Shown here piece by piece: positions 12,200-23,178 of a stretch of 64,000 nt of DNA (the stretch's first letter is position 1; the number at the start of each line of letters is the position of its first letter). This DNA is from Taenia hydatigena. Taxonomy: Eukaryota > Platyhelminthes > Cestoda > Cyclophyllidea > Taeniidae. The position numbers and the translations under genes are program-made. The DNA is taken from positions 1-64,000 of the forward strand of contig JADWOT020001361.1 of assembly GCA_036345935.2 (NCBI GenBank), given 5' to 3'. The notes under the pieces are model-generated. The model had not been told where the DNA came from and did not search any database. It saw nothing but the letters and a program-made list of their open reading frames with translations.

Positions 12200-13610
12200 A
12201 GTTTTGCCTACCTCATTGCCTCTGCTTCACCATGTCTTGTTCCCCTATCGGATATCCGCCCTAGCATCGTGCAATCACACCACATCAAACCTGATGGTGC
12301 AAATGTGTAGGTGAATGAGTGGGTAGCTTACTTAATGCCATCTAATTTTTATATAAAAGTGCATAAGAAAGCTGATATTTATACTTCCATGTAAATAAAG
12401 TCCAAGCTGTACACCTGAGGTTCCAAAGCATTCCTAGACATAATAAACCAAAATTGCTTAACAAACCTCAATACTTTGCGACCAACTAAGTGGCAAGCAG
12501 GGAAGGTGAAAGGGGTTGACGCATTTTAAGGATTATTACGGACACAGTATATGCATGATGTAAGAAGAATATTTGTCGCATTTGTCATTATAATGAGCAG
12601 TTATCAATTTCACGCCATGTTAATCGGTGATGAGTGTGGAGCTCAAGTCGGTAGAGGGCTCAGCATTTAGGCCATCTAAAAAGAGAAACCAGGGCACCTG
12701 TAAAGGCACTAACGTGGACTCACACGCCATCGGCTAATACGCAAAAGCATTCGTATTAGCCATGGGATCCACGTGCGCTCTATGTTGGAACCCTGATTCT
12801 GAGCATGCTGGACCGATTTTAAAAACTTAACTTAATGAAGGTCTTTCAAGAAAACCTCCATGATGCTGGCACAATCCATTTGCGGCATCTATTCAAAAGT
12901 GCTTTACACTCAAGAGTTCATTGCCCATTCTCTTCCTTTTGATAATTTAGATTCTGGAGACAAATTTAAGTGGTAAAATGGGCATAAAATCACCAAACAT
13001 AGTCATATCTTGGCCCATCTTTACTAGTGTTTTTTCAGATAGATGGTGAAACAAATTAAGGATTCTACTTAAAGCCAATGAAGCATTTTAGGATTTTAAA
13101 ACAAGCGAGTTAGCAAATTGACTAGAAGAGGATTGGGATCTCCACTGCCAGTGAGGATAAAACATGCCACAGTGCTAAATGACTTTTAGCATTTATCTTG
13201 ATGAGGATCACTGCTCGGTACTCCTTATATCCTCATTCTTAGCCAGTAAGTTTAATTTGCAGTTTTATGATGTAAATTATGAATAATGCGAACTGAGCAA
13301 AAACGAAATCTTTGCAAAGTTTCGATAAAACCATCAAATACGAGGCTGTAATTAAAACTGGACATGTAAATTTATTTTAGCAGTTAAAAGTTATTTTTAC
13401 ACGCATTCAGCTGTCAACATTATAAACAGGGGCAGTTAGCTGGTGTTGCATGCCTTAGCATCGAAGTGGCTTACAGAGACAATCAAACACGCGCAAGAAG
13501 GTAGTCCGCTCATGGATCACTTGCCTACTGTTCATGTGCCCACGCGTTAGCCGATAGCACACATGTCCGCGTTTGCCCGGTCACACGCCCACCTGATATC
13601 CTCAATGTCT
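12200..13610. other. AT-rich stretch without supported features
   Basis: No open stretch with splice support and no repeat shared with the rest of the window. AATAAA-like words occur, but none follows a convincing exon. Confidence 0.4.
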
Positions 13611-13672
13611 TTACAATGACCCTCCTTTTCCATCGTATTATTACGCCCTCTTCGTGTTTCCTTTATTTTAAG

Positions 13673-13882
13673 CTGGATGCGAAGCTAGCCACTGACTCGA
13701 TTTATGCATTCATGGTCGATTGGCATGGGTTAATTTTGCCATCTGCTGGTTCTGCTGACTTTTGCACGCCAACTATAGCTTTGGCTATCAGAACTTGCAT
13801 TAAGCACAGAGAATCTGGCAGGGTTCTGGAAACTTCATTAAATGCAGTGACATGGGTCTTGATCGACGGCGCAGTAAACTGA
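13673..13882 (+). CDS. Candidate terminal exon, unknown protein
   Basis: The acceptor CGTGTTTCCTTTATTTTAAG is of textbook quality and is followed by 69 codons and TGA. The peptide (LDAKLATDSIYAFMVDWHG...) has two cysteines (DFC and RTC) and ends VTWVLIDGAVN. No poly(A) signal was found within 100 bases. It could follow the 11030-11099 exon, since the phases agree, but nothing else ties them. Confidence 0.3.
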   Translation: MDAKLATDSIYAFMVDWHGLILPSAGSADFCTPTIALAIRTCIKHRESGRVLETSLNAVTWVLIDGAVN

Positions 13883-14926
13883 AGTTTTGGGGAAGGATAA
13901 GCTACTTACTCTCGTGTGAAAGGTCGTGGAGGCCAATGGAAGGGTCCGAAGACAATGCCTTGAAGCAAAATACAGCCTCTAAGTGTCAAATTTGTTTGTG
14001 TAGCTAAACAGATAGTTAAAGGAAGCGTCAGGCTACTATGCAGATATTTTCATTTTAATTAAGGCGTGGTCTTTAGAGAATGATTTGCCGAGATATGGGG
14101 TTATCACGTAATCTAAGCAGTTCTGCAGGCATGAAATTTCGCACAGCAAATATTATGGCGCCTCACAGCGTAGTAAAGGCAAGATGACAGTAAGTGGCAG
14201 ACTGGCTATATACCTTCACTGATTTTCGGGTTATTTCTAGTTATGCCAATCGGCACTTCATTACATTATTTTATCAATTCGCGTGCATATGATCGCAAAG
14301 AACTGTCAACCGGCGTTTCTATCGCTAACGGCAAGGTAATGAACCTATTTCTTCAAGTCTTGCCATGCCTCCTCTCAAAAAAAAACATTTTACTGCTGTC
14401 AACGCACACAACCAAATAAGGATTTTGGTTAAATATTTTGCTTTGCTTTTCTCTACCGTAAACTTCAAGCGGAACCTGCAGTTGCTTAGGAAGAAGATTA
14501 GCCATTTCTGATCGTTTAATCAAGGCCCAAACCACGATTTGAAATTGACCACACAAATTAAACTATGAGTCCTGTTTGGTGGCTGCTGGTTACAGGTTCA
14601 ACCTCATCGACCACACGAGCTTTTTGAGTTGTGGGACTTGATACCTATGTTATAGCGTGTCCGAAGTCTAATGAAGGAGAAAGAAATACCTATTGAGTAT
14701 ATCAAACACTAATCCTGCATTGTTCATTCTAAAGTTTCAGCGCCGGCCCTACAAGCACTGCGACCGACCGATCTACATCCTTCGATTTTATCATCCCTGA
14801 TCTATTTAATTTCATAATTAAGTTGCTCTTCTTAACCTTTTCGTAAGCCAGTGCAAATGCCTGCTCACAATAGTGCAGCTCGTCACATAGATGATGAGCG
14901 ATGTATATCGAGGGCAGGCATTCATA

Positions 14927-14996
14927 CCCTAACCCTAACCCTAACCTTAACCCCTAACCCTAACCCTAACACTAAACCTAACCCTAACCCTAACCC
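14927..14996 (+). repeat. Internal telomeric tract (CCCTAA)n
   Basis: About 70 bases of CCCTAA units, with a few variant units (CCTTAA, CACTAAA). This is the TTAGGG-type telomere read from the C-rich strand. On the plus strand the C-rich order is that of a left chromosome end, so sequence to the right would be the 'inner' side. It directly abuts the inverted-repeat arm starting at 15001. There is no matching TTAGGG tract on its left, so a simple head-to-head fusion is not seen. Confidence 0.9.
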
Positions 14997-15000
14997 AACC

Positions 15001-15662
15001 TGAAAGTAGAATGGATTCTCCTTTCGCATGTCTAGCTCAATTTCCCAATGAAGTTTACCCAAATACAACCACGCAAAAGTAGCGTCGTCGTCCCTTATGG
15101 CTCCCATTCTCGCCCACTACCAACATGGCCTATGCACGCACACGTACACGCACACACACAGGCATTGCCTATCCACACCGAGTACACGTTCTCTCACTGC
15201 ATGACACAACAACCTTGTCTGCGTTGACAGCGTTGACAGGACACCTCGTGCTCCCCCCTCTCTTCCCCAATTGGCTTACTCTCCACTCCAGTCACAAGTG
15301 ATCCTCAGTCAAACGCTTTGTCAAGCCTGTTGTATTTCACTGTACCCTTCCAACCTCATTGGTGAAATGCTCTTACCTGGGCCTTACTCACCTTCAAATT
15401 CCGTGTTCAGTAAACATGTCTTCTCAGGTCAGTTAAGAAGACGTTATCAGCACTTGACCTGCTCAAAAGTGCACCTCGCTGAGACAGTACGTGATCTCGG
15501 TTGGCAGCGAAACTGGTCATGCATTTACTGCTTTACTTCTTGGGTGAAGTAAAGTCGTTCGCAAGCATGATTACTTCACTCACAAAGAAGGAGTCGCAAA
15601 GTGCAAAATTCTTACATCTGACACATGACATGCGAGATGTATAGTTGCATTTTATTCAGCAG
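15001..15662 (+). repeat. Left arm of 660-bp inverted repeat
   Basis: It matches the reverse complement of 18253-18915 almost base for base over its whole length, including a CA-rich microsatellite (15130-15160), blocks such as TCAAACGCTTTGTC and the GGTCAGTTAAGAAGACG segment. The outer end reads TGAAAGTAGAAT. The inner end reads TTTATTCAGCAG, which is the complement of the poly(A) signal used by the gene between the arms. The high identity implies a recent duplication or ongoing conversion. A 93-codon open frame (15271-15552) exists in both arms but has no splice or start support. Confidence 0.92.
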
Positions 15663-16333
15663 TGTGTGCGTGTGTATGTGTGTGGTTCGGTGGTTCATGG
15701 CGGATGGGATTCGAAATGTGAATTACATCAAGGTCTAGTAGGAGTCTCTTAAAATGTTGCCTTGCTTCCACCACACCACAGCAATCCCCTCTTGTCGCCC
15801 TGCCAAATCTCTGTCTTCTATTAAGTGGGAGACGAACCCGCGTTTACCATGAGGACTGTGTATTTCAACAGCGCTGCTCAAAACACACGATTGTTGGCCT
15901 GTTGCATCGTGCCAAGTGTTGCAGGAAATGTCCCTCGCATTACCCTGTGCGTGCAGCCACTCTGCTATTCGGTGTCCTCACTTTCTGGCACATATCTGTG
16001 TCAAAGACGACGAGGATTCGATGGCAAGTCGAAAGCGAAATTGCTTCACATGTAAGAAGCAATCTGGGCAGTAGGAACGCGAAGTGCCCTTTCAGTGGCC
16101 TTTCATTAACCGCTATTTTGCGTGTACCCAAGTCTTATCCTATCAGCAGAGGCTTGGTAAATTTTCACAGGATTTAACGCTCCCAATGCTGCTTCACATT
16201 TCTGTGGCGAGTGGGTGTGAGACTGCAGACCCAATGTCGATCCACTGCGCATCACGCCGTGAACAAGTCTTCCGGAGGTCAGACACGTTCCACCACTCAT
16301 GGGTGTTAAATGACTGGAGTCGATGCGTCGTGG

Positions 16334-16369
16334 TGGCTTGACTGGTAAAGTGTTGCTATTCAAATCTAC
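16334..16369 (+). other. tRNA-like box pair
   Basis: TGGCTTGACTGGTAAAG followed by TATTCAAATCT resembles compact A and B boxes of a tRNA-derived repeat. No folding into a complete tRNA is possible here. Confidence 0.22.
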
Positions 16370-17021
16370 ACACAGCTGCTCCAATTGTATGAAGCACATT
16401 CTTACCACTATACGATTCCGTGCTCTAAAACGGTTGTTTAGCACACACCAGACAAATGTTTGAGAGCGTCAACGCAACTGCAAAGGGTAGCACTTAGTGA
16501 TGCAGCATTTGCTTTCAGAGGGTCTAGCTACAGGGCCTAACTGACGTAAAGGTGTGTGTGACCATGGCTGCGGTCGAATGGGGGGAGTTGAGTTGCCTCT
16601 CTCATTCCTATGTACTGCATGATTCCTCACCCAGCACCGCATCATCTTGTGCATTGTGCTGAAGTTGTCTGTCTCAGAGAACAAAAGTTGGGTGTATCCG
16701 GAACCGGAAGGGCAGAACAATGCACGTAGTTGGTGGAGGGTTGGGCACCAAAAGACCCACCTTCGTTGGCAATCGTTGAGGTGCGTAGAGGAGCACTTGA
16801 GTCAGAAGAAGTCGCCTTAGACATCGATCCATTGCATCATGTGCTTCACCTGCACCGGTGTAATTGTGTGGTCTCCTCAACGCTGAGCCAATCCGTACTT
16901 GCCTTGCAATGGTGAGAACGCACTCATCTGACCTCTGTGTAGCAGAAACCAGCACCACATTTGTGGTAAGTGAGGCGTGACAAAGGCTCCAATGAAATGG
17001 GTCAAATGACTGGAAGATTCG

Positions 17022-17027
17022 TATAAA
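17022..17027 (+). promoter_or_regulatory. TATA box of the five-exon gene
   Basis: TATAAA lies 38 bases upstream of the ATG at 17065. A start site about 30 bases downstream would leave a leader of roughly ten bases, short but compatible with a compact promoter. The position, just upstream of a signal-peptide exon, supports the gene call. Confidence 0.5.
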
Positions 17028-17064
17028 TGCAGAGTGAACACCTCGCCTGAGGGAGTGAGAGATC

Positions 17065-18167
17065 ATGCTGAAGGTCGTTACGGTTCTGCTATGCGTAGCA
17101 TGCTGCACAGGTAGGCATTCACTTCAACACTCCCATCTCCCGATTGTATGTCCCTTTTCGTTGCACTTCTTTCACTAGTTTCTCTTCCAACAACTGAGGC
17201 GAGACTAACGAAGTGTGCGTTTCATTGAAGGTGAACAAAGCCTGCAACTGTGGGGATCGCGAGTCATTAGCAAGCAAGAGGGTCCATCGGAAGCGATAAA
17301 ATTTTGGTGTGGTGAAGAATGCGTAAGTGTACCAATTGGGGAAATGTCCCATTAAATCTTTGGAAGAAAATTAGGGGAAGTAATTGTTAAAAACGTTGTT
17401 TTCTCCTCTCAGAGCATACTTGCCTTCTACAATGGGATATATTCTGTAAATATAAGCGAGAATGGTACGGCAAACAGTCGCTGACACAATTATTGTGTTT
17501 AGGAGGTAGCCATCGTGAGATCCGAATCATTTGAAAAAGTGGAGATCAAAGATGATAAATGCACAGTAAATGGCACATTTTGGGGCAGTCCCTGCTACTT
17601 TGAAGGCGGTACGTCCGATTTCCTTGCCTTACTCACACCACAAACCTTATCGGACGAGTCCACTACGCATCCAGTAATCTAGTTTGGCAACGCACAAGTA
17701 GGACTCGTCAGACCAAATTCTATTTCAAATTTCATGCTGAAGTGCAGAATGTTCGTGTAAGTTCTATCGCTCTCTAGTGGTTGCAGTAGTTCTGCCGCGA
17801 AGAGAGCCTGCGTAACTTGCATCTGCGTTGATTTGCCTCGTCGAGGAGACGATAGAGTGAGGCTTGAAAGTGAGACGAAGTTGCATGAGCTTATGGTGAG
17901 TGCCTAGTTAATCGGAGACTAACAGATAGAAGGACGTGATAATTGCTTTTTGAAAGTAAATCATTAAGTCCGTGTAACATTTTACACCGCTTTGCTTTTC
18001 CGGTTTTAGAATGGGTTTTCATCAGTGTTAAGGACGTAGACTTGCAGAAAAGCCTCCACGTTGGCGTGACTCGGAACAATGGCAATATTATTTCATCAGC
18101 GCATTTTGTTCTATCTTGCAATTTTCCCCCACTCGCAAAAGGTATCCACGTGAACAACTTGCTTTAA
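17065..18167 (+). CDS. Five-exon gene for a small secreted cysteine-containing protein
   Basis: Proposed exons are 17065-17110, 17231-17322, 17413-17464, 17510-17608 and 18010-18167. The phases are compatible throughout and give 148 residues. Exon 1 is a signal peptide (MLKVVTVLLCVACC) cut by the first intron in phase 1, a layout common in secreted flatworm antigens. The mature part has Cys at about 42, 46, 81, 92 and 133, and possible N-glycosylation sites NIS (59) and NGT (84). Its beta-rich pattern (EWVFISVKD, HFVLSCN) suggests a sandwich-type extracellular domain. I do not recognise the family. Donors are GTAGGC, GTAAGT, GTACGG and GTACGT. The exon 4 acceptor (GAGGTAG|CC) is the weakest choice, forced by phase. 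A TATA box lies upstream and AATAAA downstream. The whole unit sits between inverted-repeat arms. Confidence 0.6.
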
Positions 18168-18252
18168 CTTAAAACAAGCACACCTTCTTTCGCCTTGCCA
18201 GCACATTTCCTCTCGACGTTGGGCACTCTCCACTCACACCCTCATTTCCCTA

Positions 18253-18915
18253 CTGCTGAATAAATTACAACTATACATCTCGCATGTCATGTGTCAGATG
18301 TAAGAATTTTGCACTTTGCGACTCCTTCTTTGTGAGTGAAGTAATCATGCTTGCGAACGACTTTACTTCACCCAAGAAGTAAAGCAGTAAATGCATGACC
18401 AGTTTCGCTGCCAACCGAGATCACGTACTGTCTCAGCGAGGTGCACTTTTGAGCAGGTCAAGTGCTGATAACGTCTTCTTAACTGACCTGAGAAGACATG
18501 TTTACTGAACACGGAATTTGAAGGTGAGTAAGGCCCAGGTAGGAGCATTTCACCAATGAGGTTGGAAGGGTACAGTTAAATACAACAGGCTTGACAAAGC
18601 GTTTGACTGAGGATCACTTGTGACTGGAGTGGAGAGTAAGCCAATTGGGGAAGAGAGGGGGGAGCACGAGGTGTCCTGTCAACGCTGTCAACGCAGACAA
18701 GGTTGTTGTGTCATGCAGTGAGAGAACGTGTACTCGGTGTGGATAGGCAATGCCTGTGTGTGTGCGTGTACGTGTGCGTGCATAGGCCTTGTTGATAGTA
18801 GACGAGAATGGGAGCCATAAGGGACGACGACGCTACTTTTGCGTGGTTGTATTTGAGTAAACTTCATTGGGAAATTGAGCTAGACATGCGACTGGAGAAT
18901 CTATGCTACTTTTAG
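18253..18915 (-). repeat. Right arm of 660-bp inverted repeat
   Basis: Reverse complement of 15001-15662. Its inner end contains the poly(A) signal of the gene at 17065-18167, so the repeat either captured or donated the gene's 3' end. At its outer end (GGAGAATCTATGCTACTTTTAG) the similarity to the left arm stops where the left arm meets the telomeric tract. No telomeric repeat is present on this side. Confidence 0.92.
18259..18264 (+). terminator. Poly(A) signal AATAAA of the five-exon gene
   Basis: It lies 92 bases after the stop codon at 18167, inside the first bases of the right inverted-repeat arm. The left arm carries the same bases in reverse, where they would not serve a plus-strand gene. 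Confidence 0.5.
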
Positions 18916-19002
18916 ATTGTTAGTGCGCGAGGTTTCGCTCACATTCAGACACGGTCATTCAGGCATTCTTGATGCTTTTCCACGCTATATTAAGTCATTC
19001 CT
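18886..19002 (+). repeat. Short duplicated block (copy 1)
   Basis: From GCGACTGGAGAAT to CCACGCTAT...AAGTCATTCC this block recurs at 21236-21353 with scattered substitutions. It overlaps the outer end of the right inverted-repeat arm, so it is probably the sequence that originally flanked the arm. Confidence 0.75.
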
Positions 19003-19828
19003 ACCCATACAATGCAACAGAAGCAGCAGCAGAATGAATTTCATTGATGCTTACGCTCATCTACTGCTCTGCAACGTCTCTGTTCTCCAGCAGGCTACTT
19101 TATTGCCCTCTGTGCGTGAGATCCGTGGTAGGGACAAACTGTTGCTTTGAGCTCATTTGGATGGTCCCTTTGCAATTGGTATGCAGCTCTGACTAACCTC
19201 CTCCACCCTGTCCATTTAGGGCATCTGGAGCCTCATCTACTCGACTCAGATCTTGGCTTCTTACCTTTCCCTCAAAACGCCTTTCTAACGATCACATGTG
19301 CCGCATCCTATCCTCCCAACTTCCAGTTTGATTGAATTATGCAACGCCATTTGTCGAGAGAAAGGAAATGTCATTAGACATTTTGTCCAGTTACGTGAAA
19401 CAAGTAGATAAGCTGGATGTCATTTGGAGGGGTAGAAGGATTAGCTGCTTCACTTTTCTATCCGTAGTGGAGCCTGATGCTACTACTACCTGCACATAAA
19501 CGTGACGACGAATTCCAGGGTTGTTTTAGGCATAAAAGCTAAGCTTTCTACAAGCACTCAACCCATGCGCTTCTGGTTTTGAAAGCAAGGCTTTACATTT
19601 AAAGACTGGAAATAGAATTGAATTTTGCTTGCAAATTGTGTGGAACAAAGGACAGTGTTGGCAGTGATTGGTTAACTCACTCGCACGGAGGTCGGAAGCG
19701 TGGCGGCACAGCTTTTCCCGAGACGTCTCTCACCTAGAAGTGCTGTGAAATCAGTGCGCTCAGACATTGGTTTCGACATGCGTTCATGATGAGGACGATG
19801 TGGTCCAATGGGATCCGCTCTGTGCAGC

Positions 19829-20005
19829 CACAATCCTCAGAACCTGCGCAGGCAAAAATCAAACCCGGTTTTGGGGTGGAAGATTTGCCAACAGGTGTGA
19901 AATTAAGTGCTTCTTCCAACACATGCATGCAACTCGGATGTGAAGACGGAGCGCTGCAGGAGTGTGCATAGGAGCAGCAGTGGAGACACTTGAATTCGTT
20001 CCATG
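19829..20005 (+). repeat. 177-bp direct duplication (copy 1)
   Basis: Nearly identical to 21063-21239, with the same blocks from AATCCTCAGAACCTGC to GGAGACACTTGAATT. A 144-codon minus-strand frame covers it (19734-20168) but is not maintained as a gene in the second copy. Confidence 0.85.
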
Positions 20006-20718
20006 TAGGTGAGTCAGAGTAGCCTCTTTGATGGACGAAGTGTGTGTGGCTGTTCTGCACACTCCATTTGCGGCAGTGCTTTTGATCTTGCGAACCACAA
20101 GGAAATGCCGCACTGCTCTTGTCAGGTGGGCTGACCGCTGCACCGAGTGAATAACTGCAACCACTCATCTACGCTGCGTACTTGTCTACTGCATGGGAGA
20201 ATAGCGAATTCATTTGTCTTGGGGGAAGTCTTGGCACGCTGCCCTGCAGTGCCACCAGCACATGTTGTCACTGTGTGCCCACTGCATCTTCCAAATCAGT
20301 ATCATATGCCACACGCAAATCTCGCAGTGTTCCATGAGCACTGTGAGAGGAGTCCTCCAACTCATTTACCCAAATTCAGACGTCAAGTGGCACATCCATT
20401 TGGCAGGCACCAGTGAGGTAGTCACCAGTGACATTTTCGCCATCTGGCTTTGTGAATATGCGAATGGCACCATCTCATTCAATGCAATCCTTATAAACCT
20501 TAATAAACAGTGTTCCTTTACCAAAAAGAAGGAAAATACGTTGAGGATGGCATGAATTGTGCAGAGAACGGCGAATTAGCTGTAATAAGACGAAGAAGCT
20601 ACTAGCAAAGGTGACCAGTTGACCCTACGTCACCATTGGCCAAACTGTATAATAGTGCTACAGATTCGCCACCTATGAGTTTGTAGGCCTTTTTGCGAGG
20701 AAGGAGTGAACGCAATCA

Positions 20719-21058
20719 ATCAAACGCTTTGTCAAGCCTGTTGGACTTCACTCTACCCTTTCATCTTCATCAGTGAAATGCTATTTCCTGGGCCTCACTT
20801 ACCTTCAAATTCCGTGCTCAGTAAACATGCCTCATCAGTTTGATTAAGAAGACGTTATTTGCACTTGACCTGCTCAAAATTGCAACTTACTGAGGCAAAG
20901 GTGACGACGGTAGAGCGTGTTATACGTGGTCTTGGTTGGCAGCGCAAGCCGGTCATGCATTTGCTGCTTCACTTCTTGGGTGAAGTAAAGTCGTTTCCAC
21001 ACCTGATTACTACACTCACAAAGAAGGAGTCGCAAACTGAAAAATTCTTACTTCTGTG
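20719..21058 (+). repeat. Third, partial copy of the inverted-repeat arm
   Basis: It matches 15308-15615 of the left arm in the same orientation but is more diverged, with about 20 inserted bases around 20895-20920. It lacks both arm ends. It joins directly to the duplicated block starting at 21063. Confidence 0.85.
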
Positions 21059-21062
21059 TAGT

Positions 21063-21353
21063 CAGAATCCTCAGAACCTGCACAAGTAAAAATCAAACCC
21101 AATTTTGGGGTGGAAGATTTGCCAACAGGTGTGAAATTAAGTGCTTCTTCCAACACATGCATGCAACTCGGATGTGAAGACGGAGCGCTGTAGGAGTGTG
21201 CATAGGAGCAGCAGTGGAGACACTTGAATTTGTTTCATGCGACTGGAGAATTTATTCTACTTTTAGGCTGTTAGTACGTGAGATTCTGCTCACACTCAGA
21301 CACGGCCATGCAGGCTCTCTCGGTGCCTTTTCCACGCTATGCAAAGTCATTCC
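21063..21353 (+). repeat. Composite of two copied blocks
   Basis: Bases 21063-21239 copy 19829-20005, and 21236-21353 copy 18886-19002, fused with only a few shared bases (TTTCATGCGACTGG) at the junction. Together with the arm fragment before it, this makes a three-part mosaic of neighbouring sequence. Confidence 0.8.
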
Positions 21354-21682
21354 AACTCATCCAACTCCATGCTTTCATGACCTGGTGTTAAGTGACGGCG
21401 AGGGCGAGCAAAAAAATAGACCTGCAACAGATGCGTCGACACATGCACCTCCAACCTTCAAGCAATCCTGCTAGCACCGTCTTTGGTGAAGACGCTGGAA
21501 ACATCAAATGCCCTCACCTGCTCAGTCTCGGAGTGGAGGCGGTGCCCACACAACATCATGTTGCAAACACCTCGGAAGACTACCCTTTAATGTGACAAGA
21601 GGGCGAAAGGAAAGAGAATACTGGAGGAGAAGTCCAGTCTGTTTGCCATGAGAATACCTTGTTCACTCACTCTCAGTTTCAG

Positions 21683-21941
21683 GTTGGATGGTGATTTCGG
21701 CGACTCAGATAAGGAGTTAAGCGAGGACATAGAGAACCTTTGTTGCTACCACTGTGATTTTGCAACGACCACAATGCAATGGGAAAAGGAGTGGCGAGAC
21801 AAACAAACTTCCCCATTGAAGTGCAGATCAATTGTTCAATCCACAATGGACCGGTCTGATGATGGCCACTGGGACAAAGAACTAGAGAGAAGCAAGGACG
21901 ACGGGTTGCGCTTGAATTCTTATGAAAATGTTGGTTCATGA
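21683..21941 (+). CDS. Candidate terminal exon, acidic hydrophilic protein
   Basis: The acceptor CACTCTCAGTTTCAG precedes 85 codons and TGA. The composition is strikingly polar (LDGDFGDSDKELSEDIENL at the start, ERSKDDGLRLNSYENVGS at the end), with a cysteine cluster CCYHC at about residues 20-24. Such composition is uncommon in random frames and favours a genuine exon. The ending resembles cytoplasmic tails. The family is not recognised, no poly(A) signal was found just downstream, and upstream exons were not identified. Confidence 0.4.
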
Positions 21942-22306
21942 GCCCCAAGCTAGCCTTCTAATTGACCACGAGGCAACTCGGATGATTTGTTAAGGCGATT
22001 TAGGTTGGCTTAAGTGGGAGATGCGACGGTTTACTTCAGGAAGGCAGCATTGCCGATCATTCGCATTAGGCTTGTAGTACTGCCAGGTCACTCTATTTTG
22101 AGGTAGAACGTGTGGATGTGGCTAATTGAAGACCCCACTTTGACCAAGTTTGGTGACGGTACGGTGACTCGGGTCGGAGAGTGGCGATGATGACCTCTGT
22201 AATGCAGTCAATCACTTTTGACCAGAAGTAAACTGAGTGGAAATCCGCAAGGGCTATTAACCTCCTCCTTTCATGGGATCAACTCGATTGTTCCGCTTTG
22301 CACTAG

Positions 22307-22541
22307 GTTTGACAATGATAGTTTTGACTCCGGTGGGAAGGGTGGTAAGGGTGAGGATGGACGCATTTTGGTCTCGCCGAAATCTGTTGCCTTGCATTCG
22401 CGGGATCAAAAACGACCGGCAAGGGAGGTGGAAACCACCAGAACCTGCGCGTTGCATGACACATGGTGCAGTCTGAATGGTTTGCAGGCGTTTATTATTC
22501 ACATCCAATCGTCAGAACACCTGTTAACGCCGAATATATAA
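22307..22541 (+). CDS. Candidate terminal exon, Gly/Lys-rich start
   Basis: The acceptor GTTCCGCTTTGCACTAG precedes 77 codons. The peptide starts FDNDSFDSGGKGGKGEDG and continues with a polar stretch, then two cysteines (RTC and TWC) and a stop. It has the same entry phase as the 21683 exon, so the two could be alternative ends of one transcript, though no donor inside 21683-21941 convinces me. Not recognised. Confidence 0.35.
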
Positions 22542-23178
22542 AAGTCTGATTAGCTTGGGGCATTCAAAGTAGCATTTGGTCCACCTTCTATTGGGAGTGC
22601 GTTGATAGAACTCCTTTATCTTAACTTGTTTTAGTCGACAAGTCTAAGGTGCTTGTAACCGACAAGTGCTGAGTGATGGGAAGCTTAGTGTCTTCGCTCA
22701 CGAGAGAACACTTCGATAAGCATGGGTGAATGCGGAGTTTGTGTAAAGCTCCTCTTTCTCCTTACAAGGCCTCCTTCTTTGCCCGCCGTCCCATCAGCAT
22801 CTTGTTAATGGTGCGTTATTATTAGTTCTACAGCTAGAGGAAGGGGTGTTTAAATGGCTACGTGAGTGAGGCAGCATGCGATTTAAGGACCACGACTAGG
22901 CAAATTGATATAATTTTAACCCTAAAAATAAAAGACTCAGTCTACCTCAGAGGACGCAGTCAAGTATCTTTTACCTACTTCTCACTTCGTATTGCACTGT
23001 TTGGCTTACAATCCACCTCTCTATCTCATTCTCAACACCTTCTAGGGAGTTCTTCTACGTGGCGGTCCAAAATGGCAAGTAAGAAGGTGTACTTCTCTCC
23101 CTGCCCTACTTTGTGTAAGTATGTCATTGATTAGTTCCTTCCTTCGTCCTTCTAGCTAATCGTCTTGATTGGTGTCGC

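Noticed and set aside
14922..15107. 61-codon minus frame with GLGLGL and RVRVRV repeats
   Set aside because: This is translation of the telomeric CCCTAA tract, not a protein.
15271..15552. 93-codon frame present in both inverted-repeat arms
   Set aside because: It is duplicated only because the arms are recent copies. There is no start, splice or poly(A) support, and the third copy at 20.7 kb breaks it.
16674..17108. 144-codon minus-strand frame
   Set aside because: It covers the promoter and first exon of the plus-strand five-exon gene and shows no recognisable domain.
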